This document shows positions 8,886 through 18,076 of a stretch of DNA of 64,000 nt, piece after piece; position 1 is the first letter of the stretch; each line of letters starts with the position of its first letter. The stretch lies in assembly GCA_015061945.1 (NCBI GenBank), contig SUVP01000008.1:1-64000 (forward strand). The letters are read 5' to 3'. A program made the translations under genes and the position numbers. A model generated the notes under the pieces. The model was not told the origin of the DNA and ran no database searches. It saw only the letters and a program-made list of their open reading frames with translations. The stretch is from Opitutales bacterium. Lineage in GTDB: Bacteria; Verrucomicrobiota; Verrucomicrobiia; Opitutales; Intestinicryptomonadaceae.

Positions 8886-11135
8886 ATGGAATTTGCTGAG
8901 ATAGAGTCGGCTTTAAAACGCTATTTTTCGCACGATACTTTTCGTAAACCGCAAGACGAAATAATATCGTCGATTGTGAGTGGTAAGGACACTTTGGCGA
9001 TTATGCCAACTGGTGGAGGCAAAAGTTTGTGCTATCAATTGCCCGCAATGTTGCTCGACGGCATAACGCTTGTCATCTCGCCATTGATTGCATTGATGAA
9101 AGACCAAGTTGACGCTCTCATTGCAAAAGGTATTCCAGCTGGAATGATTAACAGCTCGCAGACATGGGAACAGCAACTCGATGTTTTGAATCGTCTGCAA
9201 AATGGTGAATTGAAACTTGCGTATGTTGCCCCAGAGCGTTTTCGCTCGCAGTCGTTTATGCGTGCTTTGAGGGGCGTAAAAATCGGATTATTTGCAGTCG
9301 ACGAAGCTCATTGTATCAGCCAGTGGGGACACGATTTCCGTCCCGATTATATGCGTCTTGGCGAAGTTTTAGATAAACTCGGACGCCCAGTATGCTCTGC
9401 TTTTACTGCAACTGCAACGCCCGAAGTAAAAAGCGATATCATACAGCAGTTGAGACTCCGTCAGCCGTCAGTTTTTGTGTCGGGGTTTGCCCGAAAAAAT
9501 TTGTCGTTCAATGTTTGTGAAGTGTCGAGCAAGTCGGAAAAATACTCTCGAATATACGAGTTAATCGACAAATACAAGACTGGTATAATTTATTGTGCGA
9601 CTCGCAAAAGTGTCGAAAGCGTATCAGAACAACTTTGGAAAGATGGCGTGCGACACATAATTTATCATGGTGCAATGACACCTTCCGACCGTGATTCAGC
9701 ACAAGACGCATTCATCGGTAAACGAGAAAATATCGCAGTTGCGACAAACGCTTTTGGTATGGGAATAGATCGTCCCGATATCCGATTTGTTTGCCATTAT
9801 GAGTTGACCGGTAGTATTGAAGCGTTGTATCAAGAGTCGGGCAGAGCTGGTCGAGACGGTGCAGAATCGTATTGTGAAATGCTTTTGATGTATGCTGACA
9901 AACGTGTGCAAGAATTTTTTATTGAAGGTGCTAATCCCGACGCAAATTTTATCCGAAATGTTTATCGTGTTGTCCGTGATAATTCAGATAACTCGAATGA
10001 GTGCGTAATGCCGATTGATTCAATCGCAGAAGAAGTGGCAGATTATGCACGTTTTGCGAGTGGATATCGCTCATCAAATAGAGGTTTTGGGAAGCGTAAA
10101 TTTGGCGGAGGTGGAACAAATCCGATGGCAGTGTCGAGTGCGATTTCAATTTTGCGACGCTTTGGATATTTGGAAAGGTTTGATGTCCCATCGTCGCGAG
10201 TGCGTGGCACACGCTTGCTCAATCCCGATTTATCTGCTGACGATTTAATTTTTCCCGACGGACTTCTCGAAGAAAAACGACGTCGAGACGAAGCAAAATT
10301 GCGAGATGTTCTCAAGTACGCTTACGCAAAAGAATGTCGTCAGCGTTGGATTTTAAATTATTTTGGCGAACAGGTATCTTCGACTTGCCAAAAGTGCGAT
10401 GTCTGTTTGCAATCTCCACAAGTTGAAACTTTTGACGCCATTGCTGAAGACGAATTGACCGAAGTACGCAAGGCATTAAGCGGAGTTGCTCGAATGTCGT
10501 TTAGGGTAAGTCAACGAGAATGGCGAGCACGTTTTGGGCGAGAAAAAATAGTGAAAGCACTCGCCGGTAGCCGAGATGAAAAACTGTTGCAATCGGGTAT
10601 CGATAATCTTTCAACATATGGAATTTTGAAACCTCACGGAGCAAAATTTTGTTCAGAATTATTTACATCAATGCTCGATGCAAATCTCGTAGAAATTATC
10701 GACGGCGATTATCCCCTTGTCGCAATTACCGACTATGGCGTATCGGTGATGTTGGGAGAAGTGTCGGAATTGAGAATGCGATATCCACGTTGGGCATCGA
10801 AAATTTGGAAAGAAAACGCAAAGCCTAAAAAAGAAAAAAAGGGTTCGGCAAAATCTTCAAATAGTCCTAAAAAAATCGAAAGTAGCGAATCTGAAGAATT
10901 GTCCGAAGTCGACCAAGCATTGTATGATAAGCTCGCAAAACTTCGCCTGACAATGAGTAGAATTAGGCACGTTAAACCATTTCAAATTTTCACAAATGCG
11001 ACTTTGCGAGAGCTCGCAATTCACAAGCCACGCACGGCTGAAGACGCGTTGCAATTAAAGGGAATTGGCGAAAATAACGCTAAAAAATTTTTACCAAGAT
11101 TTCTTGAAATTATAAACAATTTGTACGATGATTAA
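8886..11135 (+). CDS. recQ: ATP-dependent DNA helicase RecQ
   Basis: 3'-to-5' helicase of recombination repair, 749 residues against about 610 in E. coli. Walker A is PTGGGKS (41-47), the Walker B DEAH box is at 139-142, and the RecQ aromatic loop follows (AHCISQWGHDFRPDY). Zinc-binding cysteines appear in ECRQRWILNYF...CQKCDVC, followed by the winged-helix RQC region. A basic, low-complexity linker (about 640-665) leads to an HRDC domain (about 675-745) that includes LKGIGENNAKKF. The extra length lies mainly between RQC and HRDC. A ribosome-binding AAGGA sits 5 bp upstream of the start. It is followed 39 bp later by the rubredoxin gene, with no terminator between. Confidence 0.93.
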   Translation: MEFAEIESALKRYFSHDTFRKPQDEIISSIVSGKDTLAIMPTGGGKSLCYQLPAMLLDGITLVISPLIALMKDQVDALIAKGIPAGMINSSQTWEQQLDVLNRLQNGELKLAYVAPERFRSQSFMRALRGVKIGLFAVDEAHCISQWGHDFRPDYMRLGEVLDKLGRPVCSAFTATATPEVKSDIIQQLRLRQPSVFVSGFARKNLSFNVCEVSSKSEKYSRIYELIDKYKTGIIYCATRKSVESVSEQLWKDGVRHIIYHGAMTPSDRDSAQDAFIGKRENIAVATNAFGMGIDRPDIRFVCHYELTGSIEALYQESGRAGRDGAESYCEMLLMYADKRVQEFFIEGANPDANFIRNVYRVVRDNSDNSNECVMPIDSIAEEVADYARFASGYRSSNRGFGKRKFGGGGTNPMAVSSAISILRRFGYLERFDVPSSRVRGTRLLNPDLSADDLIFPDGLLEEKRRRDEAKLRDVLKYAYAKECRQRWILNYFGEQVSSTCQKCDVCLQSPQVETFDAIAEDELTEVRKALSGVARMSFRVSQREWRARFGREKIVKALAGSRDEKLLQSGIDNLSTYGILKPHGAKFCSELFTSMLDANLVEIIDGDYPLVAITDYGVSVMLGEVSELRMRYPRWASKIWKENAKPKKEKKGSAKSSNSPKKIESSESEELSEVDQALYDKLAKLRLTMSRIRHVKPFQIFTNATLRELAIHKPRTAEDALQLKGIGENNAKKFLPRFLEIINNLYDD

Positions 11136-11174
11136 CTTGTAAAAGACAACTATCAAAAAACAAAAGGTATAAAT

Positions 11175-11339
11175 ATGAAAAAATATAAATGCGAAGTTTG
11201 TGGATATGTTTACAATCCAGAAGAAGGCGATCAAGACAACAACATCCCAGCAGGTACAGCATTTGAAGACTTGCCAGAAGAATGGGTTTGCCCACTTTGC
11301 AGTGTAGGTAAAGATCAATTTGTAGAAGAAGAGGAATAA
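11175..11339 (+). CDS. Rubredoxin
   Basis: Small redox protein of 54 residues. Its single iron is held by two cysteine knuckles, [11 protein letters not shown] near the N-terminus and [10 protein letters not shown] near the C-terminus, with the family's [20 protein letters not shown] loop between them. It is placed 6 bp before the flavodiiron gene, which is the classical arrangement: rubredoxin passes electrons to FprA for reduction of O2 or NO to harmless products. A Shine-Dalgarno-like AAAGG precedes the ATG. The two genes form an oxygen/NO defence unit of an anaerobe; the rubredoxin reductase is not in the window. Confidence 0.95.
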   Translation: MKKYKCEVCGYVYNPEEGDQDNNIPAGTAFEDLPEEWVCPLCSVGKDQFVEEEE

Positions 11340-11345
11340 TCGGAA

Positions 11346-12509
11346 ATGAAACAAATTTCCGACGGAATTTTTTTCTGCGGTCTTCACGACAAAACACGCA
11401 AAGTTTTCGACCAACTTGTTCCTCTTCCACAGGGGACAACATACAACTCGTATTTAGTTAAGGGTGCAGAAAAGACTGCTCTCATAGATACGATGTACAT
11501 TAAATTTGCCGACAAGTATATGGATATGCTTACGGCAAATAATGTCCACGTTGATTATATTGTGTCGAACCACGCAGAACCCGACCATAGCGGAATGATT
11601 CCAACATTGCTCGAGAAGTTTCCAAACGCAGTGGTGTATTGTTCGCCAAAGTGTGCAGAGAATCTCAAGAACATGTTGGGCGTTGCCGACGATAAAATGC
11701 ACGTCGTAGCAGATGGCGAAGAATTGTCGCTTGGCGGACGCACACTCAAGTTTATTCTCACTCCATGGGTGCATTGGCCAGACACAATGTTTACTCAAGT
11801 TGTGGAAGACAACATTCTCTTTACTTGCGATTTCTTCGGTGCTCACTACACCGCAAATGAACTTTGGGCAGATTGCTCGCCAGAGTTGGCATTATCGGCT
11901 AAACGTTATTATGCCGAAATTATGATGCCATTTGCAAAATTTTGTGTAAAGTATCTCGCAAAAGTTAAGGAGATTTCTCCAAAGATGATATTGCCAAGTC
12001 ATGGTCCAATTTACGATGAAAACGGCGTAAGTTTTATCGAAAATCTGTATGCCGATTGGACATCTGATAGCGTCGCAAAGAAAGTAATTTTGGGATATGT
12101 ATCAATGTACGATAACACGACCTTGATGGTAAATTATCTCGAAAACGCACTTGCGTCGCGTGGGGTTGAAGTTGTAAAGGCAGACCTTATGGAAACCGAT
12201 GAAGGCGAGCTTGCAATGGAGTTGATTGACTCGGCTGGTATCGTTTTTGGTACATCAATGGTTTTGACTGGTCCACATCCTAAATCAATTTACACAGCAT
12301 ATTTGGCGAACATTTTACGACCAAAGCTCAAGTTCAGTGCGATAATTGGTTCATTCGGCTGGGGTGGAAATCTCACAGCTCCGATTGACGCAATGTTTAC
12401 ATTGACAAAGCCAAAGAAGCTCGAAAACGTAATTGCGAAAGGGCGACCCAAGCCCGAAGACTTCCAAAAGCTCGATGCCCTCGCCGATGCGATTGTAGCA
12501 GAGTTTTAA
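11346..12509 (+). CDS. fprA: A-type flavodiiron protein (rubredoxin:oxygen/NO oxidoreductase)
   Basis: Cytoplasmic protein of 387 residues. The metallo-beta-lactamase-like domain binds a di-iron centre through H76-x-E78-x-D80-H81 (NHAEPDHSG), H143 and D162. It is followed from about residue 245 by a flavodoxin domain (VSMYDNTTLMVNYLENAL, then SFGWGGNL). The length fits the two-domain FprA class. It reduces O2 to water, or NO to N2O, using electrons from the rubredoxin encoded immediately upstream. Expected role: scavenging oxygen in a strict or near-strict anaerobe. The gene ends in a bidirectional terminator shared with the converging subtilase gene. Confidence 0.95.
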   Translation: MKQISDGIFFCGLHDKTRKVFDQLVPLPQGTTYNSYLVKGAEKTALIDTMYIKFADKYMDMLTANNVHVDYIVSNHAEPDHSGMIPTLLEKFPNAVVYCSPKCAENLKNMLGVADDKMHVVADGEELSLGGRTLKFILTPWVHWPDTMFTQVVEDNILFTCDFFGAHYTANELWADCSPELALSAKRYYAEIMMPFAKFCVKYLAKVKEISPKMILPSHGPIYDENGVSFIENLYADWTSDSVAKKVILGYVSMYDNTTLMVNYLENALASRGVEVVKADLMETDEGELAMELIDSAGIVFGTSMVLTGPHPKSIYTAYLANILRPKLKFSAIIGSFGWGGNLTAPIDAMFTLTKPKKLENVIAKGRPKPEDFQKLDALADAIVAEF

Positions 12510-12514
12510 AAAAC

Positions 12515-12547
12515 AAAAAATCCTCCAAATAATTTTGGAGGATTTTT
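12515..12547. terminator. Bidirectional Rho-independent terminator
   Basis: AAAAAATCCTCCAAA and TTTGGAGGATTTTTT form a long A/T-flanked hairpin between the converging fprA (+) and subtilase (-) genes, able to stop both. Confidence 0.9.
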
Positions 12548-12559
12548 TTGTAAAATGCC

Positions 12560-14323
12560 TTACTTGCGTTTGCGACGAATTACAAACAACAACGCTACTC
12601 CACCGAGAATCATTGCCCATTCGGCTGGTTCTGGTACTGCTGTTAGGATATTCCATGCAAGTGCGTATGTTTCTGTCGGGATGTCTTCGCCGTATGACAT
12701 ATCGAAATATGCCACTCTTGCGTAGCAATCGGCAACGCCAGCGAGCGTAACAGACAAGTGTTCTACATTATTATATTTTGTATCTGAAATTGCAACTGGT
12801 GCAAATGTACCGTCGGCAAGTTGAATCCAAAGTTCAAGCGACAAATCTGTAAGGGCAGGGTTGGTGATTGATTCTGTCGTGTTGCCGTTTTCATCTGTTT
12901 CTTCAAAAAACTCGTAGATAGCTTGCCAAACGAGTGTCATTGTAAGCGTTGCACCGGCATCGACCTCACCGATATGATACAAGTTCGACGCAGTGAAATT
13001 CACTTCATCGAGAAGCCAAACATTATTTGCTGTGCCTGTCGTATAAAGCCCGACATATTGGTTGAGTGCTTTCTCAGCATTGAGCATACCAGCACCATAA
13101 TTGAAATCGAGACCTTGCGTTGTCTTGATTACACCGTCGAAAGATTGTGTAGAGTATGCTCCTTGTATGCCTTCAAATTCAATTTTAAATTCAACGCCGT
13201 CTTGAACAGATTGTCCGTTATCCCAATCTTTTGGCTTGTCGGCAGAATTTAAGAGTACTGCCTTTATCACACGCGAATCTCTTGCATCTGCATTCCAGCC
13301 TGCCGATGAAAAATCTTCTCGAGTTTCGAGTTCTTTACTCAAGCTTGACATCAAGGCGATTGTTCCCGCTACTATCGGAGCCGAGAAACTTGTTCCACTC
13401 ATTGTGTAATAATCGTTTTTTACGCTTGTGTTGGCAGAGTCGTAGTATGCACCGAAAATATCGACTCCAGCAGTGCAAATATCGACTGCTGTACGGACAT
13501 TCTCAATATACTCTTGTGTTATCGGATTGTAAAAGTCTGACGGCGATGTAACGCTGAATTCTGCAAGTCCGTCGTAATCGGGAGGATTATCGAGTGCACC
13601 AACCGAGATTGCGTTAAACGATTGTGCGAGTTCTGTCGGGCGATTTAGCGATATCGATTCCTCATTGATTTTGTTGCCAGCGGAAATCACCATCGATGTA
13701 TATTTGTTCTCGTATGCGAGTGTGTCGATAAATTTCGAGTAGTATGTGCCAGCTGTTTCGCTGACGGGACCCCAACTACTACTTATTACGTCTTGAGAAT
13801 TTTCTCTGAAAAAATATCTATATGCCGATTCAAAGTTTGCCATAGTTGCATCAGCCGAGCCGTCGGCATATAATTTTGAGGCGATACCACCTGCCGACAA
13901 TGTCGCATGTGGGGCAATACCGCATGCAGCGTATGCGTACACATCTTGATTTTCAGACGATGTATCGAATTCTTTGAATCCTGCAATTACTCCGGCAGTT
14001 GCAGTTGCGTGTCCGTCGTAAAGCGATGTTTTATCGACTCCTTCGGGGGTAAATATCGAGCCTTTATTTGTATCAGTAAAAGCTTCGTGTTCTTCCCAAT
14101 ATACCCCAAGTTCGACATTAGCGACATTTGCACCATTGCCAAGAACGCCAACTTCATACCACGCACCCGCACCAACTAAATCATTTGTAAAATAGTAATC
14201 CTTATCTTTTCCGTATGATATAATCGTCGGAATTGGTTGTTTAATTGTGTCTACAAAATTGACTTGTGCAGTTGCCGAAAATGTCAATAAAAGTAGAGAA
14301 ACTGTTAAGATAAAACGCAACAT
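12560..14323 (-). CDS. Subtilisin-like (S8) serine protease with PEP-CTERM sorting signal
   Basis: Protein of 587 residues: signal peptide (to about A19), S8 peptidase domain (about 60-425), and a beta-rich C-terminal domain. It ends in the PEP-CTERM signature VPEPAEWAMILGGVALLFVI followed by RRKRK, which exosortase systems recognise to anchor proteins at the surface. Visible catalytic residues are His105 (DGHATATAG), oxyanion Asn217 (ISAGN) and Ser312 (GTSFSAPIVAG). At the place of the catalytic Asp the sequence is VANVELGV, so Glu71 appears to sit there. Some subtilases have a comparable Glu, so activity is possible but not certain. No exosortase gene is in the window. The gene stands alone, divergent from the DUF4091 gene. 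Confidence 0.85.
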   Translation of the reverse strand: MLRFILTVSLLLLTFSATAQVNFVDTIKQPIPTIISYGKDKDYYFTNDLVGAGAWYEVGVLGNGANVANVELGVYWEEHEAFTDTNKGSIFTPEGVDKTSLYDGHATATAGVIAGFKEFDTSSENQDVYAYAACGIAPHATLSAGGIASKLYADGSADATMANFESAYRYFFRENSQDVISSSWGPVSETAGTYYSKFIDTLAYENKYTSMVISAGNKINEESISLNRPTELAQSFNAISVGALDNPPDYDGLAEFSVTSPSDFYNPITQEYIENVRTAVDICTAGVDIFGAYYDSANTSVKNDYYTMSGTSFSAPIVAGTIALMSSLSKELETREDFSSAGWNADARDSRVIKAVLLNSADKPKDWDNGQSVQDGVEFKIEFEGIQGAYSTQSFDGVIKTTQGLDFNYGAGMLNAEKALNQYVGLYTTGTANNVWLLDEVNFTASNLYHIGEVDAGATLTMTLVWQAIYEFFEETDENGNTTESITNPALTDLSLELWIQLADGTFAPVAISDTKYNNVEHLSVTLAGVADCYARVAYFDMSYGEDIPTETYALAWNILTAVPEPAEWAMILGGVALLFVIRRKRK

Positions 14324-14464
14324 ACTGGAGACAAGTTATGCCACAACTTTTGCGATATTTCAACAACTAAAAGACAAAAAAGAGTTTTCTTTATGGTTGC
14401 TTTATCTGTTTGAATTTGCAATAAACTTAACTCTAATCAAACACACATAGATTTTGGAGGATAT

Positions 14465-17400
14465 ATGAAAAGAATTATAGCATCCGCAATTTTTGCGGTA
14501 TTTTCACTTGGTGCATATGCGTCGCTTTGGCATTTCCCGCTTTATCTCGACGGTGGTACACCAGCAAAAAACCGACTTCAAGTTGAAGTCTCTAACATCG
14601 GTGAAATCGACGCTGTGGGCGGAGAGTTCAAGATTTCTGCGAAAGAGCTTGGGCTTGTCGGCAAAAATATAAAGTCGATTCGCATCTTATCTGAAAACAA
14701 TAGAGAGCTATTGTGGTCGGTTCAGCCCGAAACAAAAAAGCTCAAGAAGAACTCGCAATTTATAATTCCAGTAGATTGCAAAGTTGGCAAAACTACAAAA
14801 ATTTGGGTTTATTACAACAATCCAACTGCGTACGAAGTTCCCGACTACTATGTGTCGACAAAAAATTTTTCTGACTCTTTTGAAAAATATGATTCAGTAG
14901 AAGATTCATTGTGGGAACAAAAAGACGTGGATGAAAACCACAAAAATCTCCTTACAAAAAAACATTCTCGCACTGGTAAAAAATGCGTCCATACGCACGT
15001 TGAACCAAATTCCAAGCCGAGTTGGATTGCTGTAAAAAAACAATTCAATGTAAGTGGAGGTTTGTCTGGTACGGTTTCGATGTATGTAAAAGGCGAAAAT
15101 ATCCAAGCCAAAGGAAAGCATCAGGGAGTCGGGTTTTACGTCGCATTGTTTGGCAAGAAAAAGCCTACAAAATTTATTTTCTCGGAGCGTCCAAAAGAAG
15201 TTCCTGAATGGACAAAGTTTTCGGTAGACGTAAAGATTCCAGAAGGTTATACACGTATGAACGTTGGTACAATCGCTTACATCAATGGTGGCGATGCGTA
15301 CTTTGATGATATCGACGTATCTTTGAATGACGGCACAAAATTTTCTTACGTTGTAAAAAAACCAGAAAAATTGACATTAAAGAAAGAAAGCGAAAATGCC
15401 GAGTGGGACGTTTCTCCGCAAGAATATGATGTCCGCTTTACAACATCAATTTACAATTTGAGAAAAGATATTGCAGGAGCAAGCTTGGGGTATATCCCGA
15501 TTAAACGCATCGTTGCAGGTAATTTTTCGCAAGACGATTTTGCTCTATTCAGAGGCGGTAAAAAAGTTCCGTTTATGTTGCTCGACGACATCCTTCTCTT
15601 TACGGGTGAAGAAATGCAACCACGCACAGAATACGAGTATTCACTTTATCTCAAACGAGACAGAAAAAATCAGATTGTCAAAACTGGTGGTACAAAACAA
15701 GCCAGCTACATTATGAGCGACCAAAAAGCTGACACACGTTCGGTTGTCGATTTTAAGGCGTTTGAACGTATGTTGAACTCGCCATCAAATATGGTGAAAA
15801 ACTCAAGCTTTGAAGAAGATCTCAATGGTTGGTACAAAAGATATACCACAAAAGATGAAGCCAATGTTGTCGACGGCGGTATTTATGGCAAAAAAGCTTT
15901 ATCGGTTAAAATCGACAAAGACAAAGACTGGTTCGGAATCCATAAGGATATAAAAAATATCCAATACGGCAAAAATTATATTTGTGCAGTTGCGGTAAAT
16001 GTTAAAAGTGGTGTCAAGGTAAATATACCTCGTGTGCGTTTGACTCAAAAAGGCAAAAAAGATTCTACATATTTTTCAAAAAATGTGATGCCTTCAAATG
16101 AATGGCAGATTCACGCAGTAACATTGAATAATAATGTTAAAGATGGATATGTATCGCTCGGGTTAATCAACCATGGCGTGAGTGAATTCCTTGTCGACGG
16201 CGTGTTGTTCGCAGAATGTTATCGTTGCGAAAAGTACAAGGCTCAAACAGCATTTGATTTGCAAGCCGAAAAGAAACTCACTTCTTGGCAAGTCAATTCT
16301 GTCGTAAAAGTATTCCCATTCTATGCTCCACCGTTGAACAAGAAATCTGCAGAAATTTCGTTGGCAAAAAATGAAGCAGAAAATCTTCAAATAGCAGTCA
16401 GAGCAACTGAATCGATGGACGATGTTCAGATAAATGTGTCTGACGCTGTTGCCGAAAATGGTGCGACACTAAATGCTCAAGATGTGGGCGTTGCAAAGTA
16501 TGTTATTGTGGACTCGAAGAGTAATTATCACCTCTTCTCGCACTTCCAATTCCATGAACGTTGCATTCCGCCAAATTCAATGGCTGAATTGTATCCCGAC
16601 CCGATTATTCCACAAAAGAATATCGATTTAAAAGCTAACAAAACAGAATCGGTATGGCTTACATTCCAGACGAACGAGAATACAAAAGCTGGCGTTTACA
16701 AAGGCAAAGTGGAATTTGTACTCGATGGTAAAGTTGTAGAAACAATCCCATATTCAGTTCGAGTATTCGATTTTGCACTTCCAAAACAAACAAGCTTGTT
16801 GGCGATTTTCGACAAACGTAGCGACGGTAGTTTTGGTGGTTGGCGCGCACGAAAAATCGAAAAAGGAATCCATACAAAATTCTACAATCGTTTTGACTTG
16901 CAAAAATATTTAGCTACAAAACGTGTAACAGTCAATAAACCGACAAACCTTAAGCTCGTATGGAAAGACGGCAAATACGAAACAGATTTTACCGAGTTCG
17001 ACGAATTCTGCAAATTGTCGTTTGAAGAGCTTGGTGTGCCGATGATGTACTTGAATATGATTCCTGGCCATGCCTTTGCACTCCCATTGCCGATTGTCGA
17101 TAAAGAAAAACCATATGTTGGCGAATGGCCATATTCAAATGTAAAAGATTATACTGTTTTGCGTCCTGAATATATCGAACGTGTGAAAGCAAGAATCAAG
17201 CTCATCTACGACCATATCCGTGAGAAAGGCTGGCAACACAAGTTCATCTTGTTTATGTCTGACGAGCCATACTACTGGCAAAAAAATATCGCTGATATGC
17301 TCAACACATACTTCAAGTTGATTCACTCTGTCGCCCCTGAAGCGAAGATTTATACAAGCACTTGGGGCTATGCTGAACCAATCGAAAAAGATGTAGACAT

Positions 17401-17989
17401 TTGGGGCTTAAGTATGTCTTCGGCAAAAACTGCTGGTGAAATCGAAAAGATAACCAAACAGAAGAAATATAAAGTCTTCACAACCGACGGCAACTATTGT
17501 ATCGACACTCCATACAACGCACAAGAACGTATTATGGCAGCATTCTGCTATGCTGGCGGATTCCTCGGCTACGAATATTGGGGCGTTGACTGGCATATGC
17601 GTAATCACTTGATTTGGGGTATTCACAAAGATAGATTGAGTACACCAGTGCCGAATGTAGTACGCCGTAATCGCTTCCCACACGGCGACGGATATTTCAT
17701 CTATTCAGGCGAAGTTATCGGACGCAAAGAAATATTCTCATCTGTGAGAATGGAAGTTGTACGCGATGGACAAGAAGACTATGAATATTTCATCTTGCTC
17801 GAAAAACTCGCAAAAGAAAAGAACGATAAGCTCGCACTTGCGACTCTCGAAAAGGTGAAATCGTACGCAGTTTATCCAAACCCTGGTGCGAGAAATTCAA
17901 CCGAGTTGCTCCCGAATCCAGACGCATATACAATCGAACTTCGCAACGAGATTGCTTCGCACATCACTCGCCTATTGAAAAATAAATAG
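14465..17989 (+). CDS. Large secreted multidomain DUF4091 glycoside hydrolase-like protein
   Basis: Protein of 1174 residues with a signal peptide (MKRIIASAIFAVFSLGAYA). An N-terminal beta domain (KNRLQVEVSNIGEID...) is followed by jelly-roll, carbohydrate-binding-like modules, one opening NSSFEEDLNGWYKRY (about 443-580). Then comes a TIM-barrel-like region with PFYAPPLNKKSAEISLAKNE, FILFMSDEPYYWQ (about 930-942, a candidate catalytic acid) and YWGVDWH. The C-terminal DUF4091 module ends RDGQEDYEYFILLEKLAK. DUF4091 proteins are found in polysaccharide loci and presumed glycosidases, but their activity is generally unassigned. RBS GGAGG lies 5 bp upstream. It is monocistronic, ended by the hairpin at 18025-18054. 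Substrate unknown. Confidence 0.75.
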   Translation: MKRIIASAIFAVFSLGAYASLWHFPLYLDGGTPAKNRLQVEVSNIGEIDAVGGEFKISAKELGLVGKNIKSIRILSENNRELLWSVQPETKKLKKNSQFIIPVDCKVGKTTKIWVYYNNPTAYEVPDYYVSTKNFSDSFEKYDSVEDSLWEQKDVDENHKNLLTKKHSRTGKKCVHTHVEPNSKPSWIAVKKQFNVSGGLSGTVSMYVKGENIQAKGKHQGVGFYVALFGKKKPTKFIFSERPKEVPEWTKFSVDVKIPEGYTRMNVGTIAYINGGDAYFDDIDVSLNDGTKFSYVVKKPEKLTLKKESENAEWDVSPQEYDVRFTTSIYNLRKDIAGASLGYIPIKRIVAGNFSQDDFALFRGGKKVPFMLLDDILLFTGEEMQPRTEYEYSLYLKRDRKNQIVKTGGTKQASYIMSDQKADTRSVVDFKAFERMLNSPSNMVKNSSFEEDLNGWYKRYTTKDEANVVDGGIYGKKALSVKIDKDKDWFGIHKDIKNIQYGKNYICAVAVNVKSGVKVNIPRVRLTQKGKKDSTYFSKNVMPSNEWQIHAVTLNNNVKDGYVSLGLINHGVSEFLVDGVLFAECYRCEKYKAQTAFDLQAEKKLTSWQVNSVVKVFPFYAPPLNKKSAEISLAKNEAENLQIAVRATESMDDVQINVSDAVAENGATLNAQDVGVAKYVIVDSKSNYHLFSHFQFHERCIPPNSMAELYPDPIIPQKNIDLKANKTESVWLTFQTNENTKAGVYKGKVEFVLDGKVVETIPYSVRVFDFALPKQTSLLAIFDKRSDGSFGGWRARKIEKGIHTKFYNRFDLQKYLATKRVTVNKPTNLKLVWKDGKYETDFTEFDEFCKLSFEELGVPMMYLNMIPGHAFALPLPIVDKEKPYVGEWPYSNVKDYTVLRPEYIERVKARIKLIYDHIREKGWQHKFILFMSDEPYYWQKNIADMLNTYFKLIHSVAPEAKIYTSTWGYAEPIEKDVDIWGLSMSSAKTAGEIEKITKQKKYKVFTTDGNYCIDTPYNAQERIMAAFCYAGGFLGYEYWGVDWHMRNHLIWGIHKDRLSTPVPNVVRRNRFPHGDGYFIYSGEVIGRKEIFSSVRMEVVRDGQEDYEYFILLEKLAKEKNDKLALATLEKVKSYAVYPNPGARNSTELLPNPDAYTIELRNEIASHITRLLKNK

Positions 17990-18024
17990 TGCGAAGATCG
18001 CTCGAAGTAAGTTATCAAAATACA

Positions 18025-18054
18025 AAAAACTCTCCAAGAGATTGGAGAGTTTTT
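18025..18054. terminator. Bidirectional Rho-independent terminator
   Basis: AAAAACTCTCCAA (18025-18037) pairs with TTGGAGAGTTTTT (18042-18054) around a 4-nt loop, with A and T tracts on opposite sides. It separates the converging DUF4091 and beta-mannosidase genes. The ACTCTCCAA stem is the same as in the terminators at 43805-43834 and 49250-49279. Confidence 0.9.
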
Positions 18055-18076
18055 GTTTTATTAGAAAGATTGTCGA

